From Lichina pygmaea (lineage: Eukaryota; Ascomycota; Lichinomycetes; Lichinales; Lichinaceae): a stretch of DNA of 64,000 nt. The stretch lies in contig OY730174.1 of NCBI GenBank assembly GCA_963422465.1, forward strand, positions 186,001 through 250,000. Reading direction: 5' to 3'. Shown here in pieces: positions 1 through 11,288 of the stretch (its first letter is position 1; every line of letters begins with the position of its first letter). The position numbers were made by a program, and so were the translations under genes. Below the pieces are notes generated by a model. The model did no database searches. It saw nothing but the letters and a program-made list of their open reading frames with translations, and was not told the origin of the DNA.

Positions 1-878
1 TCACATCATTCGCCGCGTCGTGGTAGACCTAGCTGCAGAAGTCTCTGTTGTCTTACCTCACAAAGACCCTTACGTACCGCACAGAAGCAAATAATCTCCT
101 CCAGCTTCCGAGTCATTTGGACGTCGGATGAGTGTTGATATGGAGCTACAGTTCAGCTACACAGTGTTCTTGTACTGGCTGGCGTGATGGTGGCGGGTGG
201 AAGGATAGTTACTGGATCGATGGCGGGGGCCAGAAAGATGGCTGCTGGCTTCATGGTGATGGGTGCAAGGATAGCTGCTGGCTTGACGGTGGTGTATAGA
301 ATTGTACGCCTGATTGCTCTGGGTACTGCATCTTGTATGACTGAGTCTTCTTGACATGCTTAGTGTAGATAGTGCTCATCACGGCCAGTGTCACGTACCC
401 CTGTCCCAGATTTTTTTTTCAACCTTGACTGGATCTTCTCTTTGTAGACAAGATAGAATAGTAGATGGCTCCAGGATTGGCTAGTCCACAAACTTCTCAA
501 ACAGCAGCAACCAGAGACAAAGTGTCTCCAACTTTGAAATACGACATCAGGGCACTGGAAACATCAACAAGTCCACAAAAGAAACCCTCCCCCGAACCAG
601 CAATTCTTCGAGATGACAAGAGATGGACCAGGTGACGGATGGGTAGAGCCAAGTCGGTTGAGCGGTCAGAGAATGTTGCCAGGCCTAATGACAAGACCAT
701 TGGATTGTATTTCAAGCTTTAGAGTAATCTATCTCGATGCAATTGTCGAGTATAGAAACTTGTTATAAAATATCAAATGTTGTTCAAGTGCCCGGTAAGG
801 GGTGTGTCTTTTGAAAGAGTCCCATGCCATAGATGTCAGAGTATGACCTCTCTTCTTCTGGAGGAAAGAAAGCCTCCA
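1..878. other. Left edge, no gene supported
   Basis: I see no supported gene here. The stretch between about 175 and 300 carries imperfect repeats of a GATGGTGG/GGATAG-like word (ggctggcgtgatggtgg, ggatagttactgg, ggatagctgctgg). A 72-codon minus-strand frame at 497-715 starts with ATG and has mixed composition, but has no motif I recognise and no clear exon partner. Confidence 0.4.
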
Positions 879-1638
879 TCAAGGTCGCGCTAGTCGAAAG
901 ACAGGCCGGTTGGGTTGATGGGGGCCACCTCTCGGCACACCGATGCCTGACAAGGAATGCCCCGCGGACTTGACGATCTTGGTGAAGATTTCGTCCAGAG
1001 AGGGTACAGAGAACTGCATCGGCGCTCCGCCATCCGTCGGCTCTCGATCATCCCTGATGCCCTCTTGGCCCCTTGCCTGTGCCTCTCTTTCCTGTTGCAT
1101 TTCGACCAGCTCCTTGTACTGTTTTACTGTCAAGCCGAGCTCTTGCACACAGTCGACCTCCAATCCTTCTATGAATTCATCTGCCGATTGATCTCGGAGT
1201 CTTCGTTTGGAGCCATACAGTATCTTTCGATATGTTTTTGGGGGGAATCAGAATAAAAACTTCCACCAAACCTTGGACGGTACGGTATAGGTCACTCTCC
1301 CCAGGTTTGACCATCTCTCTCAACGCTGAACTGACCTTATTCAAGACGCACTCAATGAAGGTGGAGTAGAGATCACCCTGGGACGACCCCTTGGACTTCA
1401 TCATCAGTCTAGCTTTGATGCCCCGCTTCAGTCGGCAAGTCTTACCGTGGAACTCCGCTTTGCAAGTCTTGTGCCAGAGGGCCATGCCAAACCATCTTTG
1501 GTTGTCTGCTGTTCGAGAGATCGAGCTTCAAGCTCGAGGACTCTGACATCAGAGTGTCCATCCTGTGGGAATGTTGCTCCAGAGATACGTGTTACGGCGC
1601 AGGCCAACAGACCAAAGAGCATGTATGACCCTCGCATG
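879..1638 (-). CDS. Candidate secreted protein, exon structure unresolved
   Basis: I do not recognise this gene. Reading leftwards, an ATG at 1638 opens a frame whose first 20 or so residues (MRGSYMLFGLLACAVT...) look like a signal peptide, a short basic N-end followed by a hydrophobic core and ISGA. A second frame, about 1485-1285, encodes a basic Cys-containing segment (HKTCKAEFHGKTCRLKRG) followed by a helix-rich stretch with IECVLNKVSSALREMV. A third, about 1225-879, contains ILYGSKRRLRDQSADEF and QYKELVEMQQEREAQARG and ends in RPVFRLARP. The last two can be joined by a 56-nt GT-AG intron beginning near 1276. The first join is not settled. The three segments look like exons of one small secreted protein, but composition is the only support and no family is known to me. 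Confidence 0.35.
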
Positions 1639-1699
1639 CTTCTCTCTCTCTCTTTGCGGTACCGTAATGTCCAAGGCACAACAAACAATGAATGCGGTA

Positions 1700-3291
1700 C
1701 GGTATGGCTGACGACAGAACAGGTGAGTCCACCGATGAGAAAACAAGGAGATTACCATCACTTATCTATATGGAATCGATCAGGCTGCCATAGATTACCT
1801 CGTACTTTACCATGCGTACGCATACGAAGTTGAAGTCTAAGCCACTTGTTCCTCATATACGTGTGGAGGTACATCGTAAAGCCATGACAGACGGTCGTGA
1901 CAGTGTCTGTCGCAAGCATACCGTACTTCCGTACCGTACGGTGCCGTACATCTCGGCTGCTAGCCATGACATAGCGGGACTCTATGAGCACGAGTAATAT
2001 GGCAGTTGCTACGAAACATGCTGACGGCAGATGTAATCCGCTTTTCAGTTTCAGGCTGCCCTAATCGGAGCTTACCGTATCCTACAGCTCTGTCGCTCAC
2101 CAGCCACTGGCCCCCCCTCCCCTTCCCTCCTCTCCATCACACAGCTCCGTTGTAGCAGCCAACAGTTCCCCTGCAGCAGCAGCTCACCAGCTCCTCGATC
2201 GCTCAGTAGATCTCTGTCTCTCACTAGCTTATCTGTCAGAGAGAGTTGTTCAATTCAAACAAACAGTACCGTAAGGTATTCTCTACACTCTGCGGCAAAA
2301 ATACACAAGACTAATACTGAGCCTTGTCAATAATAGTGTGGCCTTGTCTCCGAAGGTCCCAGGGATGCACACGTAGAGGCATGCGCAGGTCATTCATGTT
2401 GGGGCTCAGGCTCAGGCTCATTTGACTGGAGCTCCTGGCTGGGCGGTGCGTGGAAGTACGGAAGATCTACTTACAGGATCAATAGCAACTTGCATGAGAA
2501 ATTTAGATGGGAGAGCTACGTACTTGATTTTTGATCTTGATAATAAGTAATGTTTATGTTAACCATCAATGATATAGGGTGAACAGCGGTTTGAACTGTA
2601 CCTTCACCAGACTTGAATCATGCTGGCCTATCATTGTTCATGATGAGATCAACTTGTCGCACTGAGAGATCAGTGGTATGTGACGGAGGTAACAAGCATA
2701 CGCAAGGGAGAAGATGCTATCCTACGGAGCATACTTCATACGATACTGTTTCAACAAGAAGGCAAAGGTGATCTGGAAATCAGCAACCTTCATTGATGAT
2801 CAAGCGGCGCGTTGATGTTTTTCTTCCATGATCACGCCTCTGAGTCGGGTAAGTGTACTTCCGTACGGAAGTACCACACATAGGTACAGTACGTAACGTA
2901 CGGAAGTACGAAGTACGTACATACAAGGTAGGTACTGGTACGTATTTACGAGTAGTACGTACACTGTCACCTGTACGTAACGTACACCGTCACCTTTACC
3001 CGTACGTACCTCGAATGTACATATATTTAGGCTGACTAACGGGCCCTCCAGCCCTGCCAGACTTGCGCAAGACTCATCGCGAGATCCCAGACTGGAAGCG
3101 ACGATGCTAATGTTGACAGACGTGGTCGGTAGTTGCTGCTACGGCATTGCAATTGGGCTACAAGTTGCTGAAATCTGATGATGGGACGAATGCGACCGTC
3201 CACGACCACAACATCTCTCTCCTTCTGATGCTAACGCGTTTTCCGACTGTACCCCGTTTCGCGTCCCACTCTGACGTTGACAATTTTGACC
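1700..3291. other. Intergenic spacer with a CGTACG-rich island
   Basis: No gene is supported. The left part (1910-1960) and especially 2850-3015 are crowded with GTAC-centred words such as ttccgtacggaagtac and gtacgtaacgtac. A pair of imperfect direct repeats of about 24 bp built on CGTACACtGTCACCTgTAC lies at 2960-3010. The last 250 bases before 3292 are the presumed promoter and leader of the microtubule-organiser gene. Confidence 0.5.
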
Positions 3292-6200
3292 ATGTTGCCT
3301 CTCGGTGACAGCAGCCTCCTTACGCCGAGGAGCGAGCTCGACAGCGAGGCCGAGCGCCAGATGCACGAGCGACTGGACGATGTCGACTCGAGCTTCGTGG
3401 GAATGCCCTCACCTGTGGCGCTCTACGCCGACCACTCCGTCGACCATGACGACTCTCTGGCTTTTCCCACCCCACCTGGGGCATACATGGCCTCTTGGAC
3501 CTATCCTGTCGCGTCACCGATGAAGCAGACCTCTCCCAACGTCACCAATGTCGATGGCCATGACAGCCTGTCGGCATTGGAGACTATGTCGTCCCCTACA
3601 GCCGCCGTGACTGCCCGCATCGTCTCAAGCGCGGTCTCGAAGGCAACTGCAGACTCGCACGAGGCTTCTGACGAGGCGCCGGTCGACCAAGGAACTGAAA
3701 ATGTCCGTAGCGAGGGGCCAACGGCGCCCCGTCAACGTGAAACCCAAACCTCAGGGACGCCGCCCACGGCCCGGGAGACTCTCAGTCGACAGCCTCCGAC
3801 GTCCTCAACCATCTCGCAGACCGATTCTTCCTCCGGCAGCTCGCAACCCGAGCCGGCTTCGACTATCTCTCGCGGAAGGTCGTCGTCGGATACCTCGCAA
3901 CCAAGGACGGACAAGTCGTTGAAGTGGGCCGTGGAGCCATCCCTTGCTACCTCAAACTCCAAGCCGAGCTCCAGGACGTTCGTTCCGAAATCGTCGTCTG
4001 TCACGTCCGAGTCACCGACTTCCTCCACGGCTCTAGAGAAGAAGCCCTCGTCTCGAATCAAAAAGTCCAACTCGCTGTTTGCGGCGTCGCAAACAAGGGC
4101 TTCTGCAACGGCCACACGTGGCAGTTTCAAGGGCTCGTCCGTCAAGCCGGATGCGATCCTCTCTGGCGATGAACCCGGCTCGTCCTCTAATCACTCACTC
4201 CCCATGAGCCGCCAAGCTAGTTCGCGATCGAACAGTTCATCCGCCCCAGCACCGTCCGGCCGTTCGGGAGTTTCGACCAGCGACGTCACGCTTGGTCGAA
4301 GCAAGGGCCTTAGCCTCCGGGAGCAGACGAGTACAATCGATCGGCTCCAGAAGGAAAACTTCGACTTGAAGCTCAAGATTCACTTCCTGGAGAAGGCGCT
4401 CAGCGAACGGTCCGAGGAAGGGGTCGAGGAAATCATCGCCCGGAATGTCGAGCTGAAGGTCAAGTTGTCCGCGACCCGCAAGGACAATGCAAGCCTCAAG
4501 AAGAAGCTCGCAGAACTCGAGACGAAGCTGGACGCCAGGGAGAAGGGCGAGAGCCGACCCAGCACTGGCGGAGGCTCCGGCTCATCGATGCCCGCCTCGG
4601 CCTCGTCTCTCCCTACCGAGTCGCAGTACTCGGAGAAGGAGGTCCTCTACCTCCGAGAATGCGTCAAGAGGTATGAGGCGGAGGTGGAATACCTGAAGAA
4701 GAGCACCACCAACGCCAGATGCGACGACAACGACAACGACAACGACTGCCATGTGGCCGATGACAGGAAACAGGCATCGGGCGAGGTCAGCGCCAGAAAG
4801 GAAATGGTACGTCATCACCTTCCCCAGCACCAGCCTTTCCGAGACGCGAGACCATCGGTACTGAATCTCGGGGAAATTAGCGCATGTGGAAAGATCTGTA
4901 CGAAGCCGAGGCGTTTCGGGGCGAACAGGCGGAGGAGACCGTTCGGCGGCTCGAGGAGGAGAACCGGCGTCTCAGGAGCGAGCATTCGGCGACCTTGCCC
5001 TCTCGCCACCGAAGGAACGTGTCCGACGACAGCCGAGACGGCCAATATCGGTCCCTAAACGCACGAAGCTTCCGTACCGAGTCCCACCTCGATCGAGGCA
5101 GTGCCTACAATAGCACCAGCAGTACCCTGGTGGACCAGCTTCAACGGGAGAACGCCGAGCTGAAGCGCGAAGTGGGCGCTCAAGCGTCAATGCTGACGTC
5201 ACGGAATCGGGAGAAGGACAAGCTGTATCAGGAGATTGAGGATCTGAAGCTGAGCCAGATGCGCGGCGAGCGCATGCACTCCATCGCCGGAGATGCCTAC
5301 GATGGATCCATGTCTCGGTTGCGCCCTCGATCAGGCTCGAGGACGAGCGCCGAGACGCCGGTCACCGTCCTGAGCGACGTCGAACGATCCGTGTACGAAC
5401 AGAAGCTAGGCCAGCTGCGAATGGAGGTGTCGCAGCTGAAGCTGCACAACCAGGAGCTCGAGAAGAGGCTCGACGACTGCCTCGACGAGATGGAGCAGGC
5501 CGAGCTGCTCAGGACCAACCGCGAGAAGGAGTTTGAGCTCGAGCTCGAGTTGGCCTCTCGCGAGATGCGAGGTGTCAGCCGCGAGCGCGACGTTTTGTCC
5601 GCCGTGAAGACCGATCTCGAGGCGGATTTCGAGAAGCTGAAGCAGGAGGCCCAGCAGGAGATCAGCCAGTTGGAGGCGAACGTCGAGAGCCAGCGCACCG
5701 AGCTGCGGCAGGTCAAGCGTGACCTCGGAAACCGTCACGAGAGCTTCAGCGCCCTGCAGAACGAGATGCGCCTGGTCAGCGAGGTGATGATCCGGCTCGA
5801 GGACGACCAACGCGCGCGGACCCGACAGCTGGTCGACCTACGGGGCGGGCTGCAAGACGCTCACGCCGAGCTGGCCGCCCTCGAGAGGAGTCTCCGGGAC
5901 GCGAACGCGAAGATCGAGCGCTACGCCGTGCAGCAGGAATCGAGCCAGAGCGAGATCGCTTTCCTGCGGGAAGAGCAAGACACGGACAAGATCAAGATCG
6001 GCGATCTCGAGTCGGCCCTGAAGGAGACGCGCAAGGCGCTACAGGACCAGGAGGAACTGGCGCGCGCGCTCGAGGCCCGGGTGCGCGACGAGAGGCACGA
6101 GCACGAGACGCAGACCAGCAAGGCGAAGCACGAGGCCCAGCGCGCGGCCGACCAGCTAAACGCACAGCTGTCGAGCGTCGAGGACGAGGCGCATCGGCTT

Positions 6201-7537
6201 CGCAAGTCGATCTCGTCGGCCGAGGCCGAGGTGCGCGAGTGGCACGACCGCTATCACGAGTTCGAAGGCCAGCTGCGCGAAACGCTCGGCGACCGGAACA
6301 ACTCGGCAACCGGTCTACTCCGGGTAAGTTCTCTCGCGTATCTGACCGGAGGACCCCTTTGGACGGCATCGGTGCTGACGGCGTTCTTCCTTCGCTCGCT
6401 CCGGCGCAGTTGGTCGGCAAGCTCCAAGAAGAGCTCGAGGTCACATCGGCCGAACTGGAGGCTGCCAATGGTAATCTGGCGGACCGGGAGCGGATCCTCC
6501 GACACCGCGACGGTCTGCTCGAGAGCGCCGGTCTCGAGTCACGGAAGCTCTCGGAGATGCTCGAGAAAGAGCGCCAGGGGCGCAAGACAGATCGACACCA
6601 CTACGAGCAGCTTGAAAAGTCGACCCGGCAGGCTCTCCGGTCGGCAACCCAACAAGAAGGCCGCGTGCTGGAGCTCGAATCGGCGCGGCAGGCCGACCGC
6701 CGACGCGTGAACGGAATCGAGACGCAGTACAAGGACCAGCTGCTCGAGCGCAACAACCTACTCCTGGCGCTGTGGAACCGTCTCTCGACCATGTGCGGGA
6801 CCGAATGGTCGCACAAGCATAGCCAGGTGCACGGCAAATTGCCCACCATCGAGGTGATCGCGTCGCAACTGCCGGGCTTCAGCAAGAACCTGCTGCTGGC
6901 CGTCAAGACGGTCGAAGGCCTCGTCGGCGCGCTCAAGAGCCGCATCCGGAACGTCGAGAAGGACCTCTGGAAGGAGTACCAGGCGCTCGAGCGCAACGTC
7001 GACACGCGGCTCAAGCGTCTGGACCGGCTCGAGGGCTACTACTACGGTGACGGCACGACCCCACCGGGCGTCGCAGCGGCCGAGAACACGAAGATCAAGC
7101 AAGAGAATCGCGCGTTACGGACGGAGCTGAAGGCGCTCCAGACGCAGGACATGCCACCTCGGGCTTCGCGCAGCGTGCAGCGCGGCATGTCGGGGAACAT
7201 GCCCCTCGCCGCCATGACGGCGAACCCGGAGAGCAGCCAGGTCGCAATGACGGCGGCGCTCACCCGGGATTCGTCGCTCACCAGCATGGGCCTGTTCGAC
7301 CAGTTCGACGGGGCGCAGCGCGCGTCGATGGCAGGCCCGCCAACGAACCCGGCCGATCAGGCGTCGGAGCAACGCTGGATCCACCGCCTGCGCGAGCTCG
7401 AGAAGCGGCTCAAGTCGGAGCGCGAGGCGCGGATCATCGACCGCAGCGGGGCACGCAAACGTCTCGAGGAGGGCCGGGCCGAGTACGAAGAGCTCAAGCA
7501 GGAGCTCGAGCGGGAACGGCTTCGCAAACCCAGTTGA
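3292..7537 (+). CDS. Microtubule-organising coiled-coil protein, Mto1/ApsB (centrosomin) family
   Basis: Three exons, 3292-4806, 4881-6323 and 6410-7537, give 1,361 residues. Both introns (74 and 86 nt) are GT-AG and fall between codons. The first ATG is 3292; the frame upstream of it opens only with TTG. Residues 1-330 are Ser/Thr-rich and probably disordered. Residues about 340-405 (LREQTSTIDRLQKENFDLKL..., then HFLEKALSERS) match the centrosomin N-terminal motif that recruits and activates the gamma-tubulin complex. Residues 420-1,150 are almost continuous coiled coil. The last 55 residues, from WIHRLRELEKRLKSERE, match the Mto2-binding region of fission-yeast Mto1. Expected role: nucleation of cytoplasmic microtubules at spindle pole bodies, septa or other non-nuclear sites. 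The domain order makes the family call firm; the exact ortholog (ApsB, Mto1 or Pcp1) is inferred. Confidence 0.9.
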
Positions 7538-8472
7538 AGTGGCTCGACCTCTGCTTCTCTCTTTCTTTCTTTTTTTTTGATTTCTGAGATGTCTTTTCTT
7601 CGCCTGATTTCCTATCCTTACCGTACGCTCGGTCGTCCAGGATACCCGCGACGGCTTGTTTTCTACCACTGTCGATCGACTCACGAGTTATAGCCTTACA
7701 GCCTTACAGCCTTACAGCGTCCATTGCCCCCCCCCCCCCCCCCCCCTCCTCTCCCTCCACATCCTCATCTTCCTTCCAACCACGTCTGTTGTACTTTAGC
7801 ATTGTTTTGGGCGGCCAGAACGGCTGGAGCCGGTCTGGCTGTTTTCCTTGACTTTGGGGGGGTTTTTTTTTTGGTTTGGTTTCTGGTTTTTGGAGGTTTT
7901 TCTTGGTTGGGTTTGGTCGATGGCCGTCGAATGGGAATTGGATGCCACGGCGAGGCAGCATCGAAAATCATCTCCGTCGCTGCTAACTCTGTACGAGGTG
8001 GTGTAGTACATACAGTACGCACGTGGTACGAGTACAAGTACGTACTAGGACGGATATGAAGTATCTGTCCCACCACAACTGCCAAGAACAGCCAAAAGGG
8101 GTGCCACCAGTCCTCCCCCTGACTCCCTCCTGGGACGGTGATCTTTGTACGGGGCTAGGTGGTGTTCAGATGTGTAGATCGCCGACGATACCGCGATCAG
8201 CTGCAGAACTACAGCAGAGGAAAGAGAGGGGGAAGGGACAGAATGTTGGAATTGGACGTTGTGGGTATGGAGCCCTAAGCACTGTCATGTTTGCTCTTGC
8301 CCCATGTATTTTGGGGCAGTCGCCGAAAACCTAGCTAGTTCTTCAACAACAACAAACAAACAACATCATCCTCTCCTTCTGCTGTGCCTCCAGAATCGAT
8401 CACAGAAACCAGCGTGATGAGTCCCAAGGCCCAGAACAAATGAAATGCAGATGGTACTGCTGTCTCCTCCCC

Positions 8473-8507
<35 letters not shown>

Positions 8508-8538
8508 CAAAGAGACTGACTGACAGATACTGGTGGGA
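7538..8538. other. Convergent intergenic spacer with two poly-C runs
   Basis: The spacer lies between two 3' ends. It holds three tandem copies of ccttacagc (7692-7718), a run of 20 C at 7727-7746, a G/T-rich patch (7856-7905) and a run of 32 C at 8474-8505. No coding frame looks real. Confidence 0.6.
8474..8505. repeat. Poly-C run of 32
   Basis: Thirty-two uninterrupted C on the plus strand, 33 bases beyond the stop codon of the minus-strand membrane-protein gene. In that transcript the run would read as G and lie in the 3' untranslated region if the message extends so far. Confidence 0.95.
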
Positions 8539-10731
8539 TTACAATGGATATGGATATCCGTTGTAAGGCCTGACACCCGTCATGAACGTCGAAGTTGTGT
8601 GCGCGGGCGCGTATCCACCCATCAAGGGCCCAGTCTCCTGCTGCGTCCACGTCATGCCAGACTTGACGTCGCTGACGCTGGTGCTGCTGCCGCCACTGCC
8701 GCCGCCGGCGGCGGCCATGGCGCGTGAGAGACGGGGATGGTCAGGGTCGATGGTGGCGTCGAAGCCGCCGAGCAGTTCGCCGGCGCGGGTGACAGGCACG
8801 GACGCCGTCGTGCCGGACCACGTGCCCATGCCGACCTCCTCGAATGCGAGCCGCTGGAGCTGCAGCGTCTCGTCCAGGATCCACTGCAGGCGGCGGTGCA
8901 CACCCCTGCGCAGCACTCTGTGCTGGATCCAGCCGACGACGCTGTCGACACACAGGCTGGTCAGGACGATTGTCGTGCTGAGCACGAGGATGATGAACGT
9001 CCCCAGGGCTGAAAACGAGATGGATCCGTCCGTCGCGTGCACCTTCTGGCTGCTGCACATTTCTCTATTGATTGTGTCGGGTATGATCTGAAGTTTAAGA
9101 CCGGGAACAGCGGCCGGCCCTGTTGCGTACTCAACTGTCTTCTTTTGTAGTGAGGCAAGGCCCACGCTGAACCAGGTTGACGCCTCGATGGTCCACTGGT
9201 TTGGTGGCAGCGGCGCCTGGTTCAACTGGCTGACAGTCTCCTGAGCCCGAAGCGCGCTGGCGCCGCGGGCCGAGAGCAGCACTTGGAGGGCGGACTGCTG
9301 TGCTGCATAACTAAGTCTTGCCTTGGTGAGTCCCTGAACCGGATTCAGTTCAAGGGCATCGGCGTTTCGAAGCAACAGCTCTGATCCCGTCAGGTCCGTA
9401 CACCTTCCATTGAGAGGATTGCAGAATTGATACTGTTCGGTGCAGCCCATGACGCTCATGTAATAATCAGAGAGATATGACGTGATAATACCTGTCAGGA
9501 GAGTGTTGACCGTAAGATTTTGGTGGGCGGGGAAGAACGGGTCATCGCACTGGGTGGTAAATCGTATTGAGTTCGGTGCCACCATGATGAGCACGACATC
9601 AGCATCTGTCCGTTTCAGCTCTGGGGTCGGATCCCACGTGGACGTCCGCTCCCCCACCAGCGAATGCAAAGCCCTGTTCCCACCCACCCGTTAGCTTTTG
9701 TTATCAAAGGCCTAAGGCCCTGCAGCGCCGGATACGAAAGAAAAAGGCACACATCAAGCGCTCAAGAAGGCAAGATCGGGAGACACGCACCACAATCTGT
9801 AACCAAAATTGGACAACGCTGTATGGGTATTGTATTCCATGGTTATGTTGTCATCCAGGCCGACAGTGGGACCGTAAAACAATTCAAGGATCTGATCTCC
9901 TGGCTTCCCGATGTCGTTGGCCTTTCCGGTGTTGTTTCGGACTTCTGCCCGGCGAACCAGAGGTGCACAGGTGGAGACCTTGCGGTAATCGACACGAGCG
10001 CTCGTTGGACCGTTAATCCCGAATATGGAGTGAGAGCTCATCCGACCAGAGTCCATCTTGAAGGCAGCTGTGGAGGAGATCATGCACATATCGGGGCCGA
10101 ACGGGCAGGAGGCATTGCTGTTGGTGTTGAAGTCGATTCTTGGAACGGTGTACGTGTTGCATTGCAGGCGCGACTGGTCCAGATCGCCATAGTAGCAAGT
10201 TCGTGCATGGTCAGCTGCGGCGACGCTATCTGTGAGTGACTTTATTGTGAAGCTGGCCATGTCTTCAGTGGCCCACATGCCGCATCTTGGACTCATGATC
10301 AGTGCCTCAGTCCCAACAGCCTTGGTCACCTCGGACGAGAAGATGATGGCCAAGCCAGCGGCAAGGGCGTAGGCGAGCGCAAAGAGAGCCCAGAGCAAAG
10401 AGCGCAGGGACGGTCGTCGCGCCAGAGAGCGCCAGTGAAAGGCGATCAGGAAGAAGCTCCAGGCAGCCGAGGTTGCGGAGCTGGCGTTCCGGAAAGTGGC
10501 CTGGGTCTGTTGTCGGGGTCCGTCCTGCGGTGCACGCCTCGCCCGTGCCTGATGGACCACGTAGCTGAATATGCGCCAGAGACTGGTGGCCGTCACCGTG
10601 ACGCACAACGCCAGGAAGGCAATCAAAAGACCGCCGTCTCGGGCCGAGAGGGTGATCGTCGCGCCATACACGCGCCCTCGGGACCAGTTGGTCCAAATGC
10701 CATGGTAGATATAAGGTCCGGCTGTGGACAT
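8539..10731 (-). CDS. Uncharacterised fungal multi-pass membrane protein
   Basis: Two exons, 10731-9791 and 9673-8539, joined across a 117-nt GTGCGT...CAG intron, give 691 residues with the split codon restored as Trp. The ATG at 10731 is the first in frame; the frame extends four codons further only through a TTG. Hydrophobic segments lie near residues 30-50 (LLIAFLALCVTVTATSLW), about 90-110, about 118-138 (LLWALFALAYALAAGLAIIF) and near residue 530 (FIILVLSTTIVLTSLCV). Between the last two is a large loop with many Cys and N-glycosylation sequons, so it is probably extracellular or lumenal. The C-terminal 130 residues are hydrophilic and end in Gly/Tyr/Pro-rich sequence. This layout is common among unnamed ascomycete plasma-membrane proteins. 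I assign no function. Confidence 0.75.
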
Positions 10732-11283
10732 GAGGCTGGGCAATGTGATGGGTGAATAGACTGCCCTCTCAACGTCTGGATTCTATGTTTTCCCCACTGA
10801 TGAAGGATGCTGCCCAAGAGCGCATGAGGAGAATAGGGGACTGAGGAAACAATCAAGAGTGGAGGCGTGAGAGGGAAGAGGGCGACCTATCAACCTAGAC
10901 AAGTTGATAGAGGACCTGACAGGTGACCTGCCGGCCGCCACCAACGTAATTATCGTAAGCTCAGGTGAGGCTGATTGTCACGGCGAAGCAGCCTTGTCGT
11001 CAGCTGTTGCATCTGCCGATGGGGCCGTTGACCTGAGGCCCCGGCGTACAATTCGATGCAAGAATCAACCTCCCCACCTCCCCCCTTCACAGCCCGTCTC
11101 CCAAAGCTACTGCCGCCGCCTTGGCCCCTCTTGTACTGTACGTTACGTACTCCCGTACTGTGAGGTGACTAGTCCCGTCACTCACATACTAGGACTTGGC
11201 CATCTCCCGACCGGGACAGAGGTACGTAACGTACACATTGGTGTTTTAGTCAGTTAACATCAATTCAGTCGTACGACAGTCGA
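10732..11283. other. Intergenic spacer, promoter side of the membrane-protein gene
   Basis: About 550 bases without a supported gene. It includes GTAC-rich words at 11138-11235 (ctgtacgttacgtactcccgtac, ggtacgtaacgtacac). The minus-strand gene at 8539-10731 would be transcribed away from here. Confidence 0.5.
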
Positions 11284-11288
11284 TTGAT

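Noticed and set aside
3277-3291. Start of the microtubule-organiser gene at 3277
   Set aside because: That codon is TTG. The first ATG, 3292, has a reasonable context and begins MLPLGDSS. The same reasoning moved the ligase start to 42711 and the membrane-protein start to 10731.
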